Of a stretch of DNA of 64,000 nt, positions 56,947-64,000 are shown piece by piece; position 1 is the first letter of the stretch; each line of letters opens with the position of its first letter. A model generated the notes under the pieces. That model was not told the origin of the DNA, ran no database searches, and worked only from the letters and a program-made list of their open reading frames with translations. The stretch is taken from NCBI GenBank assembly GCA_036557885.1, contig DATBGS010000165.1, positions 281,974 through 345,973 on the forward strand, in the 5' to 3' direction. The stretch is from DATBGS01 sp036557885. GTDB lineage: Bacteria > Chloroflexota > Ktedonobacteria > Ktedonobacterales > DATBGS01. A program made the position numbers and the translations under genes.

Positions 56947-58095
56947 CTACAGCGTCACCGTTTGGCGCGTGCGTTCGGAGACGAGCGCGGCGGTGAAGAG
57001 ATCGTGGCAGAGCGAGACTTCCTCTGGCGTGGCGCAGTAGAACGGCTGAGACATGCCCTCGCGCCTGTTGGCAAACTCATCACAGAAGGCCGCCCACATC
57101 TGCAACAGTGCGTCGGTGAAGCCAAATTCAAAGATGTCGCCGGTAATCGTGGGATATGCTGAGCGAAAGGGCACGTCCACCGTTTGCCAGGCTTGCTCGC
57201 CGCCGGGCGTGTAGCTCAGAAAGCTAAGCTGCTTGGGGTAGCGCGTGGTGAACTCCGCCGAGCAATCGGTGCCAATCACGCGCAAGAACATGCTGCTCTG
57301 GTGGCCCGGCGCAATGCGCTTGGTGGAGAGAACCAGCGGGAACGGACGCCCGTTGTCTTCGGCTTCGCAGGCCAGAATCGCGTTATCCCACGTATCGCAA
57401 GGGACCATCTGCCCACCGGGGCCAGGCCGCTCCGCCACAATCTTGCTGAGCAAGGCGCGCACATTGGTGGGACGCCAGCCCAGGCGCAGCGGCAGATGCA
57501 GTGCGTGCATGCCTAGATCACCCATGCAGCCATATTCGCCGCAAAACTGCACGCGGCGCTTCCAGTTAATCGGCTTGTTGGGGTTGAGATCGCTGCAATG
57601 CCAGTAGCCCGCCTCGACCTCGATGATGCGCCCAAAGCGGCCCTCGCGCACCCACTGCGCGATGCGTTGGGCGCCTGGGAAGAACGGATATTCCGAGGAG
57701 CAGCGCACAAAAAGCTGTGGGTGGCGCTCCATCTCGGCGGCGATAGCCTGGAACGCAGCCCGATCTATCCCAAAGGGCTTTTCGCCAAAGAGGTGCTTTT
57801 CGGCGCGCAGGATGTCAATGTACATCTGCGCGTGCAGGTTGTGCGGGACCGCGCAGTATACGACTTCTACCTGCCCATCAGCCAGGAACTCGTGATAGTC
57901 GGTATAGGAGCGCGCGCCAGAGATGGCGCGGCTGAACCACTCCATAGCGGCAGGATTGGTGTCGCACACAGCCACAATCTGCGGCTGGGCGGCTGGCTGA
58001 AGCAGATGGCACCATCGCGCTGCTGCGCTGGCGAACTCGCGGCCCATCAGCCCGCAGCCAATGATACCAAAGCGGATGATACGGGGACTCGTCAC
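56947..58095 (-). CDS. Gfo/Idh/MocA-family oxidoreductase
   Basis: 382 residues from a GTG at 58095, 7 nt after AAGGAG. N-terminal Rossmann fold GIIGCGLMGREFASAAA; EKPFGIDRAAF with the conserved Lys-Pro dipeptide; C-terminal alpha/beta domain. The family oxidises or epimerises sugars and inositols with NAD(P). It belongs to the sugar operon; likely oxidises a C2 or C3 hydroxyl of the imported sugar. A 165-bp repeat-containing spacer separates it from the aldolase gene. Confidence 0.9.
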   Translation of the reverse strand: MTSPRIIRFGIIGCGLMGREFASAAARWCHLLQPAAQPQIVAVCDTNPAAMEWFSRAISGARSYTDYHEFLADGQVEVVYCAVPHNLHAQMYIDILRAEKHLFGEKPFGIDRAAFQAIAAEMERHPQLFVRCSSEYPFFPGAQRIAQWVREGRFGRIIEVEAGYWHCSDLNPNKPINWKRRVQFCGEYGCMGDLGMHALHLPLRLGWRPTNVRALLSKIVAERPGPGGQMVPCDTWDNAILACEAEDNGRPFPLVLSTKRIAPGHQSSMFLRVIGTDCSAEFTTRYPKQLSFLSYTPGGEQAWQTVDVPFRSAYPTITGDIFEFGFTDALLQMWAAFCDEFANRREGMSQPFYCATPEEVSLCHDLFTAALVSERTRQTVTL

Positions 58096-58104
58096 GATTT
58101 ATTG

Positions 58105-58256
58105 CTCCTTGCCCGGCAGGGACGTCGGGGCTACAGGCAACCCCATTCTTGCCGACTTCCAGCGGCGATACAGGTGCCCCTGCCGCTTGTAGCCCCGGCC
58201 TCCGTGCCGGGGAACGATTGCCCGGCAGGGACGCCGGGGCTACAAGCACCCGCCTC
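58105..58256. repeat. palindromic repeat cluster
   Basis: TTGCCCGGCAGGGACGTCGG plus GGCTACAGGC, GTAGCCCCGGCCTCCGTGCC plus GGGG, and TTGCCCGGCAGGGACGCCGG plus GGCTACAAGC, in the spacer between aldolase and dehydrogenase genes of the sugar operon. Confidence 0.75.
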
Positions 58257-58260
58257 AATC

Positions 58261-59088
58261 TTAGAGATAGCGGCTGGCGTGATCGGGCGTGGCGTTTTCG
58301 TGGACAATTGCCATGAGCGCCTGCACCATGCCAGAGGGGTTAGCGTGCTGGATGACGTTGCGCCCATAGACGATGCCCGCCGCGCCCTGCTGCATCACCA
58401 CATGCGTCCGAGAGAGGATTTCCGCATCGGGCGCGCGCCCGCCGCCACGCACCAGCACCGGCACGCCAGACGCAATCTCGATGACGCGATGATATTCTTC
58501 CGGGTGGTCGCAGGGGTCGGCCTTGATGACATCGGCGCCTAGCTCCACCGCCTGGCGCACCAGCGGCAGGATTTTCTTGATGTCGCCATCCACCATGTAG
58601 CCGCCCGCGCGCTCGTTGGGCTGCATCGCCAGCGGCTCAACCATCAGCGGCATGCCGTAGCGCTCGCAGAGCGGCTTGAGCAGCGCAATATTCCCCACGC
58701 AAGCATGATGCAGTTCAGGCTGGTTAGGAAGCAGCAGCAGATTCACCACCACGCACGCGGCATCCAGACGCAGCGCCTGCTCCACCGGCTCGGCAATCAT
58801 CTGCGTGAAGAGATGCGACGGCAGCGTGCTGCCATAGACGTTGGCGGCGTCGGTGCGCAGGACCAGCGCGGGCTTCTGCTTGCCAGGGATGGCTTGCAGG
58901 TGGCGCGCCTGCCCAACGGTCAACTGAATGGCGTCAGGGTTGGCAGCCACGATGGTTTTGATGGCGGCGGGCATGGATTCAATCCCGGCCAGAAACGTAT
59001 ATTCGTTGAAAAATCCGTGATCTATCGCGACATCAAAGCATTTGCCATCGGCCCCAAACAGCCGATGCAGGCGCGGTTCTACGCTCAT
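58261..59088 (-). CDS. class I aldolase (DhnA/LsrF-like)
   Basis: 275 residues, (beta/alpha)8 class I aldolase of the DeoC/LacD-DhnA group. It has VAIDHGFFNEYTFLAGI at the N-terminus, VVVNLLLLPNQPELHH, LMVEPLAMQ, VELGADVIKADPCD with the Schiff-base Lys (about 181) and PVLVRGGGRAPDAEIL, the phosphate-binding loop. It would cleave a phosphorylated ketose, probably the product of the operon's kinase, to dihydroxyacetone phosphate and an aldehyde; the exact sugar is unknown. Confidence 0.86.
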   Translation of the reverse strand: MSVEPRLHRLFGADGKCFDVAIDHGFFNEYTFLAGIESMPAAIKTIVAANPDAIQLTVGQARHLQAIPGKQKPALVLRTDAANVYGSTLPSHLFTQMIAEPVEQALRLDAACVVVNLLLLPNQPELHHACVGNIALLKPLCERYGMPLMVEPLAMQPNERAGGYMVDGDIKKILPLVRQAVELGADVIKADPCDHPEEYHRVIEIASGVPVLVRGGGRAPDAEILSRTHVVMQQGAAGIVYGRNVIQHANPSGMVQALMAIVHENATPDHASRYL

Positions 59089-59096
59089 GTTGTTTC

Positions 59097-60128
59097 TTAT
59101 CCAAGGAGGGAGTTAAGAATATACCAATCAAGTTCTTCATAGTCGCGCTCGGCAATCAGCGCGTTGACCTTCTCCTGATCTAGCCCGCGCACGACTGACA
59201 CCAGCCGCAAGAACGCCTGGAGGCTGTTGCGCAGATGTTTGGTGGCAACCGGAGCGGGCTGCGTGCGGATAGCCTTTACATCCAGGCCAACCATGCCCCG
59301 TTTCCAGTATTCGTGCGTGTCCAGCACGCGCACCTGATTCAACGCCCGGCGCAGATCAACTGAGCCAAACGAGCGGTCCTGGTCGTACTTCAGACCATTC
59401 TGGTCGTTGAGATGGACGCTCCAGAGCTTGTCGAACGCCAGGGCAAAGGCCATCTCGTCTGAGGGGTCCAGCCCAGCTAGAATCGCGTGTGCCGATTCAA
59501 TCAGCACGCCCACGCGCCTGGGGTCGCTGGTTTGTCCGGCCAGCGCCAGCCCATGCCCAATCGTGGGGATATAGGCCATGTCCATTGGCTCGTTGGGCTT
59601 GGGTTCAATGACGATGCGCGCCTTTGGCGAATACGCTAGCATGCCGTTGATGGCCTCAAGCAGGTGATGCGTCGCTCGCGCCGCGTCTTTGGCCTCGCGT
59701 AGATACGTGCCCTCGCGGGCCAGCCAGAGCACAATCAGATCGGTGCCCAGTTCGTCGGCAATGTCCAGCGCTTTTTTGGAACGCTCAAGGGCGTAGGCGC
59801 GGGCCTTGGGGTCGTTGGCGGTGTAGGCGCCGTCAATCGTCATGGGATGTTCCCACAGGCGCGGCGCCACAAACTCCGCCTGAAGCCCATACTCACTCAG
59901 CCGCTTGCGCGTGGCCTGGGCATGCTGGCGAATCTGGGCAGGCGAAAGACTCTCTAGCGCGGGCACCGCGTCGTCATCGTGGAACTGGACGGCATCAAAG
60001 CCAAGCTCCTGAAAGACCGGCAAGAGGCTTTCCAGATCGCGCGGCGGGCGCACCGCCGGGCCAAACATATCCGCGCCGGGGTGGACGTTCCAGGGGCCAA
60101 ACGAAAAGCGATAGCCGTACTTTTCCAT
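59097..60128 (-). CDS. xylose-isomerase-like TIM-barrel protein
   Basis: 343 residues of the sugar isomerase/epimerase TIM-barrel superfamily. Visible: YGYRFSFGPWNVHPGADMFG, VQFHDDDAVP, ARIVIEPKPNEPMDMAYIPT (metal-binding Glu), GVLIESAHAILAG and LWSVHLNDQNGLKYDQD (His/Asp metal site). It is closest by eye to xylose isomerase, but the barrel is shorter. It starts the leftward sugar operon; the aldolase gene begins 8 nt after its stop. Likely converts the aldose to a ketose before phosphorylation. Confidence 0.86.
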   Translation of the reverse strand: MEKYGYRFSFGPWNVHPGADMFGPAVRPPRDLESLLPVFQELGFDAVQFHDDDAVPALESLSPAQIRQHAQATRKRLSEYGLQAEFVAPRLWEHPMTIDGAYTANDPKARAYALERSKKALDIADELGTDLIVLWLAREGTYLREAKDAARATHHLLEAINGMLAYSPKARIVIEPKPNEPMDMAYIPTIGHGLALAGQTSDPRRVGVLIESAHAILAGLDPSDEMAFALAFDKLWSVHLNDQNGLKYDQDRSFGSVDLRRALNQVRVLDTHEYWKRGMVGLDVKAIRTQPAPVATKHLRNSLQAFLRLVSVVRGLDQEKVNALIAERDYEELDWYILNSLLG

Positions 60129-60142
60129 GACTGTCTACTTTC

Positions 60143-60384
60143 TCAGTTGATTCCACGCAGCACCTCATCGAGAGCGAGGGTTTCTCCCGCCTCATCCTCT
60201 GCAATGGCCTCTTCAATCAGCCGGTCAGAGCCTCAAGGCCACGAGGGTCTTTAAAACGCTCTTGCCAACCACGCTCATCTTCCAGTTCCTCCAGGTAGCG
60301 CTGAATCTGGGCGGCAAGTGTGGCCTGCTCGTCAGGAGTAAGCCGCTCAGCCTGCTCCATTACATGCTTGAGTGGTTCTATCAT
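60143..60384 (-). pseudogene. antitoxin-like small protein with -1 frameshift
   Basis: From ATG 60384 (after GAAGG) the frame reads MIEPLKHVMEQAERLTPDEQ, then GWQERFKDPRGLEALTG and stops at 60217. In the -1 frame from about 60229, sequence continues DRLIEEAIAEDEAGETLALD then EVLRGIN and stops at 60143. Joined, the product (about 80 residues) matches the usual length and pattern of the small antitoxin-like proteins with a C-terminal EAIAEDEAG motif. One missing base is therefore likely; programmed slippage or sequence error is also possible. No toxin gene is adjacent. Confidence 0.6.
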
Positions 60385-60468
60385 GGAAAAGCCTTCTTTC
60401 GCTAGCACAGCGTCCACTCTCATTATATTGCTTCTTGCAGAACCGCGCTCAGTTAGCTTGCAGGCTCA

Positions 60469-62652
60469 TCACAAATGCTGCTGGAAATAGCCGATGACCC
60501 GCTCGTTGAGATAGACCCGATCATCCAGGCGGCGCGGCATGTGGCGCTCGTCGGGGAAGACCAGCAGGTCATAGGTTTTGCGGGCGCGGGTGAGGGCGTT
60601 GATGAGCCGGGCGGTGTGGCGGAAATGCACGTTTTCATCCAGCATGCCATGCACCAGCAGCAGCTTGCCCTTGATCTGCTGGACATAGTTCATCACGTTG
60701 CTTTCGGCATAGCCCGCTGGATTTTCGGCGGGCGTGCTCATGTAGCGCTCGGTATAGCAGGTGTCGTAGCCATCCCAGGAGGTGACGGGCGCGCCCGCCA
60801 CGCCCATTTTGAACACGTCCGGCGCTTTGGCAAGACACATCAGCGTCATATACCCGCCATAGCTCCAGCCCTTCACGCCAACGCGGGCCGGGTCTGCTAG
60901 CCCTTGTTCCACCAGCCAGCGCACGCCCGCCACCTGATCTTCGACTTCGACAGTGCCCATGCGATGCCGCAGCGCGCCCTCAAACTTCAGTCCGCGCTCG
61001 GCGCTGCCCCGACCATCCAGCCGAAAGACCAGAAAGCCCAGATTGCGCAGATATTGCAGTTGCAGCGCAGCCGTCAGGCTCCACTGGTTTGTTATCTGCT
61101 GCGAGGTTGGGCCGCCGTAGACATCCACGATGGTTGGGTGCGGGCCGGGGCCAAAGTGCGCGGGCGGGCGATAGAGTGCGCCGTAGAGGGTATCGCCAGC
61201 AGCGTTCTGGAGCGTGACAATCTCCGGCGGCTCCAGCTTGAAAGCTTCGAGGCGCGGGTCGGTGGGCGCCTTGATGGTTTGCAGCACGGAGTTGTCTTCC
61301 ACCGAGCGCAGGGTGACGCTGGGCGGCTTATCAAGCGCGCTGTGCACGTCCACAAAGCGCTGGCAGGCGTGGTCCATCGTGATGGCGTGCGTGCCTGGCT
61401 CAGTGGTGATCTGGCGAATCTCGCCGCCTTCCAGGGGCACTGCGTAGAGATGCGTCTCGGTGGGATTGGCGCGGTTGGCAGTGAAGTAGACCAGCCCGCG
61501 CTCCTCATCCACGCTATTGACGCTCTCCACGTTCCATTCGCCCTCGGTAAGCTGGCGGGTGAGCGTGCCATCAAACGCATAATAATAGAGGTGCCGGAAG
61601 CCAGAACGCTCTGATTCCCAGAGAAAGCTGCAATCCTCCAGCCATCGGAGCGGATTGCGGTGCAGTGTAATCCAATAGTCCGAGGTTTCTTCAAGCAGCA
61701 CCTCGTGCTTGCCCGTCTGGACATCAAAGCCCAACAGCCAGAGGTGGTTTTGCAGGCGGTTCAGCAGAATGGCACACGGGGTTCCGTAATGGCTCCCGTC
61801 TTTTCTCCAGAAGACGCGCGCCAGATACGTCTCTTCGCCCACGCCCAGGTCCATCCAGCGCGGCTCGTCGTTGAGCATGCGCCCCACCACCGCCAGCCGA
61901 ACACGGGCGTTCTCCGCGCCCGCAAACGGGTAGCGATGCGCTTCCTGGGCGCCCTCGCCGGTGTTGCCTTTGCCCTGGTGCATGATGCGATAGAGCGGGA
62001 TGTGCGTCTCGTCGGCCTCTTCATAAGCAATCCAGTTAATCTCTGGCGACCACCAGAAGCCCTCTGCGCGACCAAGTTCTTCCTGTGCGGCATATTCCGC
62101 CAGGCCGTTGGTCTTGCCAGCTTCGCGCGCCCCTTGCGTCACCTTCCAGGGATGGCCGCCTTCTGTGTTTACCTCGTAGACTTCGCCATCCTGCACATAC
62201 GCCACCATGTTGCCATCGGGCGAGAACGTGGGCGTGATGGCCGGGGGCTTGCCCGCGTTATCCACGATCTTCCTGAGCGGCAGGTGTGGGCCATCCTGCA
62301 CGTAAATATCGCCCTGCAATGGAATCAGCACGCGCTCGCTCTCCTTTGCCCGGCTGTAGTGCGTCAAGCCGATTGCCAGGGAGCGCTGGCGCTGGCGGCG
62401 CAGTTCCTCCTCTGGCGAAAGGTTGGCCTCGTTCACGCCGCCGCCTGGCGGCGCAACCTGGATGGAGATAGCGCCGCTGGCAATATCCAGCGCGTACAAC
62501 TGCTGAATGGGTGGCGCGCCTTCGCCAAAGAGATAGGTAAGCTGGCGATCATCCCGGCTGAATTGGAAGCTGCTGGGCAGGGCCATGCCGGGCGCGGGCA
62601 CAACTGCGATAGCTTCTATCGGAAAAGGCAGCGAAGGCGTTGGTTTTGCCAT
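60469..62652 (-). CDS. S9-family dipeptidyl peptidase IV-like peptidase
   Basis: 727 residues from ATG 62652 (GGAG 8 nt upstream). An N-terminal DPP IV beta-propeller (PSSFQFSRDDRQLTYLFGEG, ITPTFSPDGNMVAYVQDGE, EGFWWSPEINWIAYEEADE with the double Glu typical of DPP IV) is followed by an alpha/beta hydrolase: VKGWSYGGYMTLM (Ser about 616), HGMLDENVHF (Asp) and DERHMPRR (His). It removes X-Pro or similar dipeptides. No signal peptide is seen, so cytoplasmic. The second S9 enzyme in the window. Confidence 0.92.
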   Translation of the reverse strand: MAKPTPSLPFPIEAIAVVPAPGMALPSSFQFSRDDRQLTYLFGEGAPPIQQLYALDIASGAISIQVAPPGGGVNEANLSPEEELRRQRQRSLAIGLTHYSRAKESERVLIPLQGDIYVQDGPHLPLRKIVDNAGKPPAITPTFSPDGNMVAYVQDGEVYEVNTEGGHPWKVTQGAREAGKTNGLAEYAAQEELGRAEGFWWSPEINWIAYEEADETHIPLYRIMHQGKGNTGEGAQEAHRYPFAGAENARVRLAVVGRMLNDEPRWMDLGVGEETYLARVFWRKDGSHYGTPCAILLNRLQNHLWLLGFDVQTGKHEVLLEETSDYWITLHRNPLRWLEDCSFLWESERSGFRHLYYYAFDGTLTRQLTEGEWNVESVNSVDEERGLVYFTANRANPTETHLYAVPLEGGEIRQITTEPGTHAITMDHACQRFVDVHSALDKPPSVTLRSVEDNSVLQTIKAPTDPRLEAFKLEPPEIVTLQNAAGDTLYGALYRPPAHFGPGPHPTIVDVYGGPTSQQITNQWSLTAALQLQYLRNLGFLVFRLDGRGSAERGLKFEGALRHRMGTVEVEDQVAGVRWLVEQGLADPARVGVKGWSYGGYMTLMCLAKAPDVFKMGVAGAPVTSWDGYDTCYTERYMSTPAENPAGYAESNVMNYVQQIKGKLLLVHGMLDENVHFRHTARLINALTRARKTYDLLVFPDERHMPRRLDDRVYLNERVIGYFQQHL

Positions 62653-62724
62653 GCAAGACACTCCTTAACGGCGGTGGTATGATTTGGAGCACGCGATGTC
62701 TTACGATTATACAGCACTCAGGCT

Positions 62725-62872
62725 GTCGCCTGTAGCCCCGGCCTCCGCGCCGGGGAACACCCAAAGGGGGCACGGCGGCCCGCCAGGGACGGCGGGGCTA
62801 CAAGCAAGGTTCGCTCCAACAGAACAGCCCGGCGCTTGTCCCCGCATGGGGGAGACGCCGGGGGTACAAACA
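62725..62872. repeat. palindromic repeat cluster
   Basis: GTAGCCCCGGCCTCCGCGCC plus GGGG, CCAAAGGGGGCACGGCGGCC plus CGCCAGGGACGGCGGGGCTA and CAAGC, and GGGGGAGACGCCGGGGGTAC. It fills the divergent gap between the peptidase and acyl-CoA dehydrogenase genes. Confidence 0.75.
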
Positions 62873-62884
62873 AGGAGGCCACCA

Positions 62885-64000
62885 ATGGATTTTGCGTACA
62901 CCGAGAAGGTCAACGGGCTGCGGCGGCAGGTGACTGAGTTCATGCAGCGCTACATCTACCCCAACCTGAAGACCTACCACGAGCAAATTGCTGCCTCTGG
63001 CAATCCCCATCATCATGCTGAGATCATAGACGAACTCAAGCCCAGAGCCAGGGCGGAGGGACTCTGGAACCTCTTCTTGCCCGATCACGAATATGGCGCG
63101 GGCCTGACTAATCTGGAGTACGCGCCGCTGGCGGAGATTATGGGGCGCGTGGGCTGGGCGTCGGAGGTGTTTAACTGCGCCGCGCCGGATACGGGCAATA
63201 TGGAGATTCTGGCGCAATTTGGCACGCCAGAGCAGAAGCAGCAATGGCTGGAGCCGCTGCTCAATGGCGAGATTCGCTCGGCCTTTGCCATGACGGAGCC
63301 AGACGTTGCCAGTTCGGACGCCACCAACATCCAGTTGACGATTACACGCGAAGGCAATGACTATGTGCTGAACGGGCGCAAGTGGTGGACCTCCGGGGCG
63401 ATGCGCCCGCGCTGCACGATATTTATCGTGATGGGCAAGACCGCGCCAGAGAACGCCAACACGCACCTTCAGCAAAGCATGGTGCTGGTCCCCAGGGATA
63501 CGCCGGGCGTGACAGTTGTTCGCAATCTGACGGTGATGGGCTATGTGGACAACGAGAGCCATTGCGAAGTGCGCTTTGAGCATGTGCGCGTGCCGGTGAG
63601 CAATCTGCTGGGCGAAGAAGGCGGCGGCTTTGCCATCGCGCAGGCGCGGCTTGGCCCTGGGCGCATCCATCACTGCATGCGCGCCATTGGCGCGGCGCAA
63701 TACGCGCTGGATTTGATGTGCGAGCGGGCCACGTCTCGCGTGGCCTTTGGCAAATATCTGGCCGAGCAAGGGCTGGTGCAGGAGTGGATTGCGCAATCGC
63801 AGTTGGAGATTGAGCAGGCGCGGCTGCTGACGCTCAAGACGGCGTGGATAATTGACACGCTGGGCAAAAAGGCGGCGCAAAACGAGATTGCGATGATTAA
63901 GAGTGCCGCGCCAGAGGTGCTGACCAACGTGGTCAACCGCGCCATTCAGGTCTTTGGCGGCGCGGGCGTCAGCGACGATTTCCCGCTGGCCTCCATGTGG
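62885..64000 (+). CDS. acyl-CoA dehydrogenase, 3' end cut by window edge
   Basis: 372 residues visible from ATG 62885, after AAGGAGG; the family is usually 380-410 residues. FAD-dependent oxidation of acyl-CoA to trans-2-enoyl-CoA. Motifs: FAMTEPDVASSDATNIQ (FAD/substrate), YVLNGRKWWTSGAMRPR, VRVPVSNLLGEEGGGFAIAQ, ARLGPGRIHHCMRAIGAAQY and IQVFGGAGVSDDFPLASMW. The sequence is nearest by eye to the ACAD10/11 group. Its enoyl-CoA product is the substrate of PhaJ-type hydratases such as that fused to PhaC here. Confidence 0.93.
   Translation, partial: MDFAYTEKVNGLRRQVTEFMQRYIYPNLKTYHEQIAASGNPHHHAEIIDELKPRARAEGLWNLFLPDHEYGAGLTNLEYAPLAEIMGRVGWASEVFNCAAPDTGNMEILAQFGTPEQKQQWLEPLLNGEIRSAFAMTEPDVASSDATNIQLTITREGNDYVLNGRKWWTSGAMRPRCTIFIVMGKTAPENANTHLQQSMVLVPRDTPGVTVVRNLTVMGYVDNESHCEVRFEHVRVPVSNLLGEEGGGFAIAQARLGPGRIHHCMRAIGAAQYALDLMCERATSRVAFGKYLAEQGLVQEWIAQSQLEIEQARLLTLKTAWIIDTLGKKAAQNEIAMIKSAAPEVLTNVVNRAIQVFGGAGVSDDFPLASMW

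Noticed and set aside
1..64000. tRNA, rRNA and CRISPR arrays
   Set aside because: No TPsiC-like GTTCGAATC/GTTCRANNC arms with cloverleaf context, no rRNA signature, and no direct repeats with regular unique spacers were seen.

Overview
The window looks like chromosomal DNA of a filamentous, GC-rich Chloroflexota bacterium, most plausibly a Ktedonobacteria relative. This is inferred from gene content: many WD40 proteins, a TIR-WD40 protein, DUF4352 lipoproteins, a PhaC/PhaE-type polyester system, a deoxyhypusine-synthase homologue and an IS110 element. No rRNA, tRNA or CRISPR array was seen, so the taxonomy is an inference.

Layout. (1) 1-2172: thiolase (cut by the window edge) and an acetoacetyl-CoA reductase, the monomer-supply arm of polyhydroxyalkanoate (PHA) synthesis. 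(2) 2350-8810: an accessory block with an IS110 transposase, four 10-bp tandem repeats, a small HTH/zinc-ribbon protein, a MITE-like element, a DnaB-N/RepA-like ATPase, an unknown gene and a WD40 propeller. (3) 8873-13351: S9 peptidase, a small membrane protein and an ArsR-MFS pair. (4) 13475-18158: PHA granule cluster (PadR regulator with a clear promoter/operator, two phasin-like proteins, PhaE, and a PhaC naturally fused to a PhaJ-like hydratase). (5) 18309-26083: membrane protein, formyltransferase, YggX, a radical SAM selenoprotein ending in CUAEP, three DUF4352 proteins, Hsp20 and a BON protein. (6) 26315-30721: glyoxylate shunt (malate synthase, isocitrate lyase) with a divergent LysR regulator. 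(7) 30747-45664: transporters, sulfite-oxidase-like enzyme, Rnl2-like RNA ligase, methyltransferases, deoxyhypusine-synthase homologue, an LSDAT-SLATT putative effector, Hsp20, an amylase-family enzyme, and two genes that share a duplicated operator. (8) 46101-50988: divergent CHAT-like-WD40 and TIR-WD40 genes, the latter overlapping a threonine synthase. (9) 51011-54777: Rpn-type nuclease, glucokinase, SOD, methyltransferase. (10) 54794-60128: a compact sugar-catabolic operon (phosphotransferase, PfkB kinase, dehydrogenase, aldolase, isomerase). (11) 60143-64000: a frameshifted antitoxin-like gene, a second S9 peptidase and a partial acyl-CoA dehydrogenase.

A dominant feature is a GC-rich palindromic repeat with core GTAGCCCCGGC...GCCGGGG, often joined to CCCCTCAAAGCAGGGGCAC units. 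It occupies most intergenic gaps and also lies in frame inside at least six genes, including the PhaC-PhaJ linker. The most striking individual observations are the CUAEP-tail selenoprotein, the PhaC-PhaJ fusion with a repeat-derived linker, the TIR/CHAT-like WD40 locus, the LSDAT-SLATT gene, the duplicated 66-bp operator module, and a 9-bp inverted-array element found both inside the replication ATPase gene and in an intergenic region.
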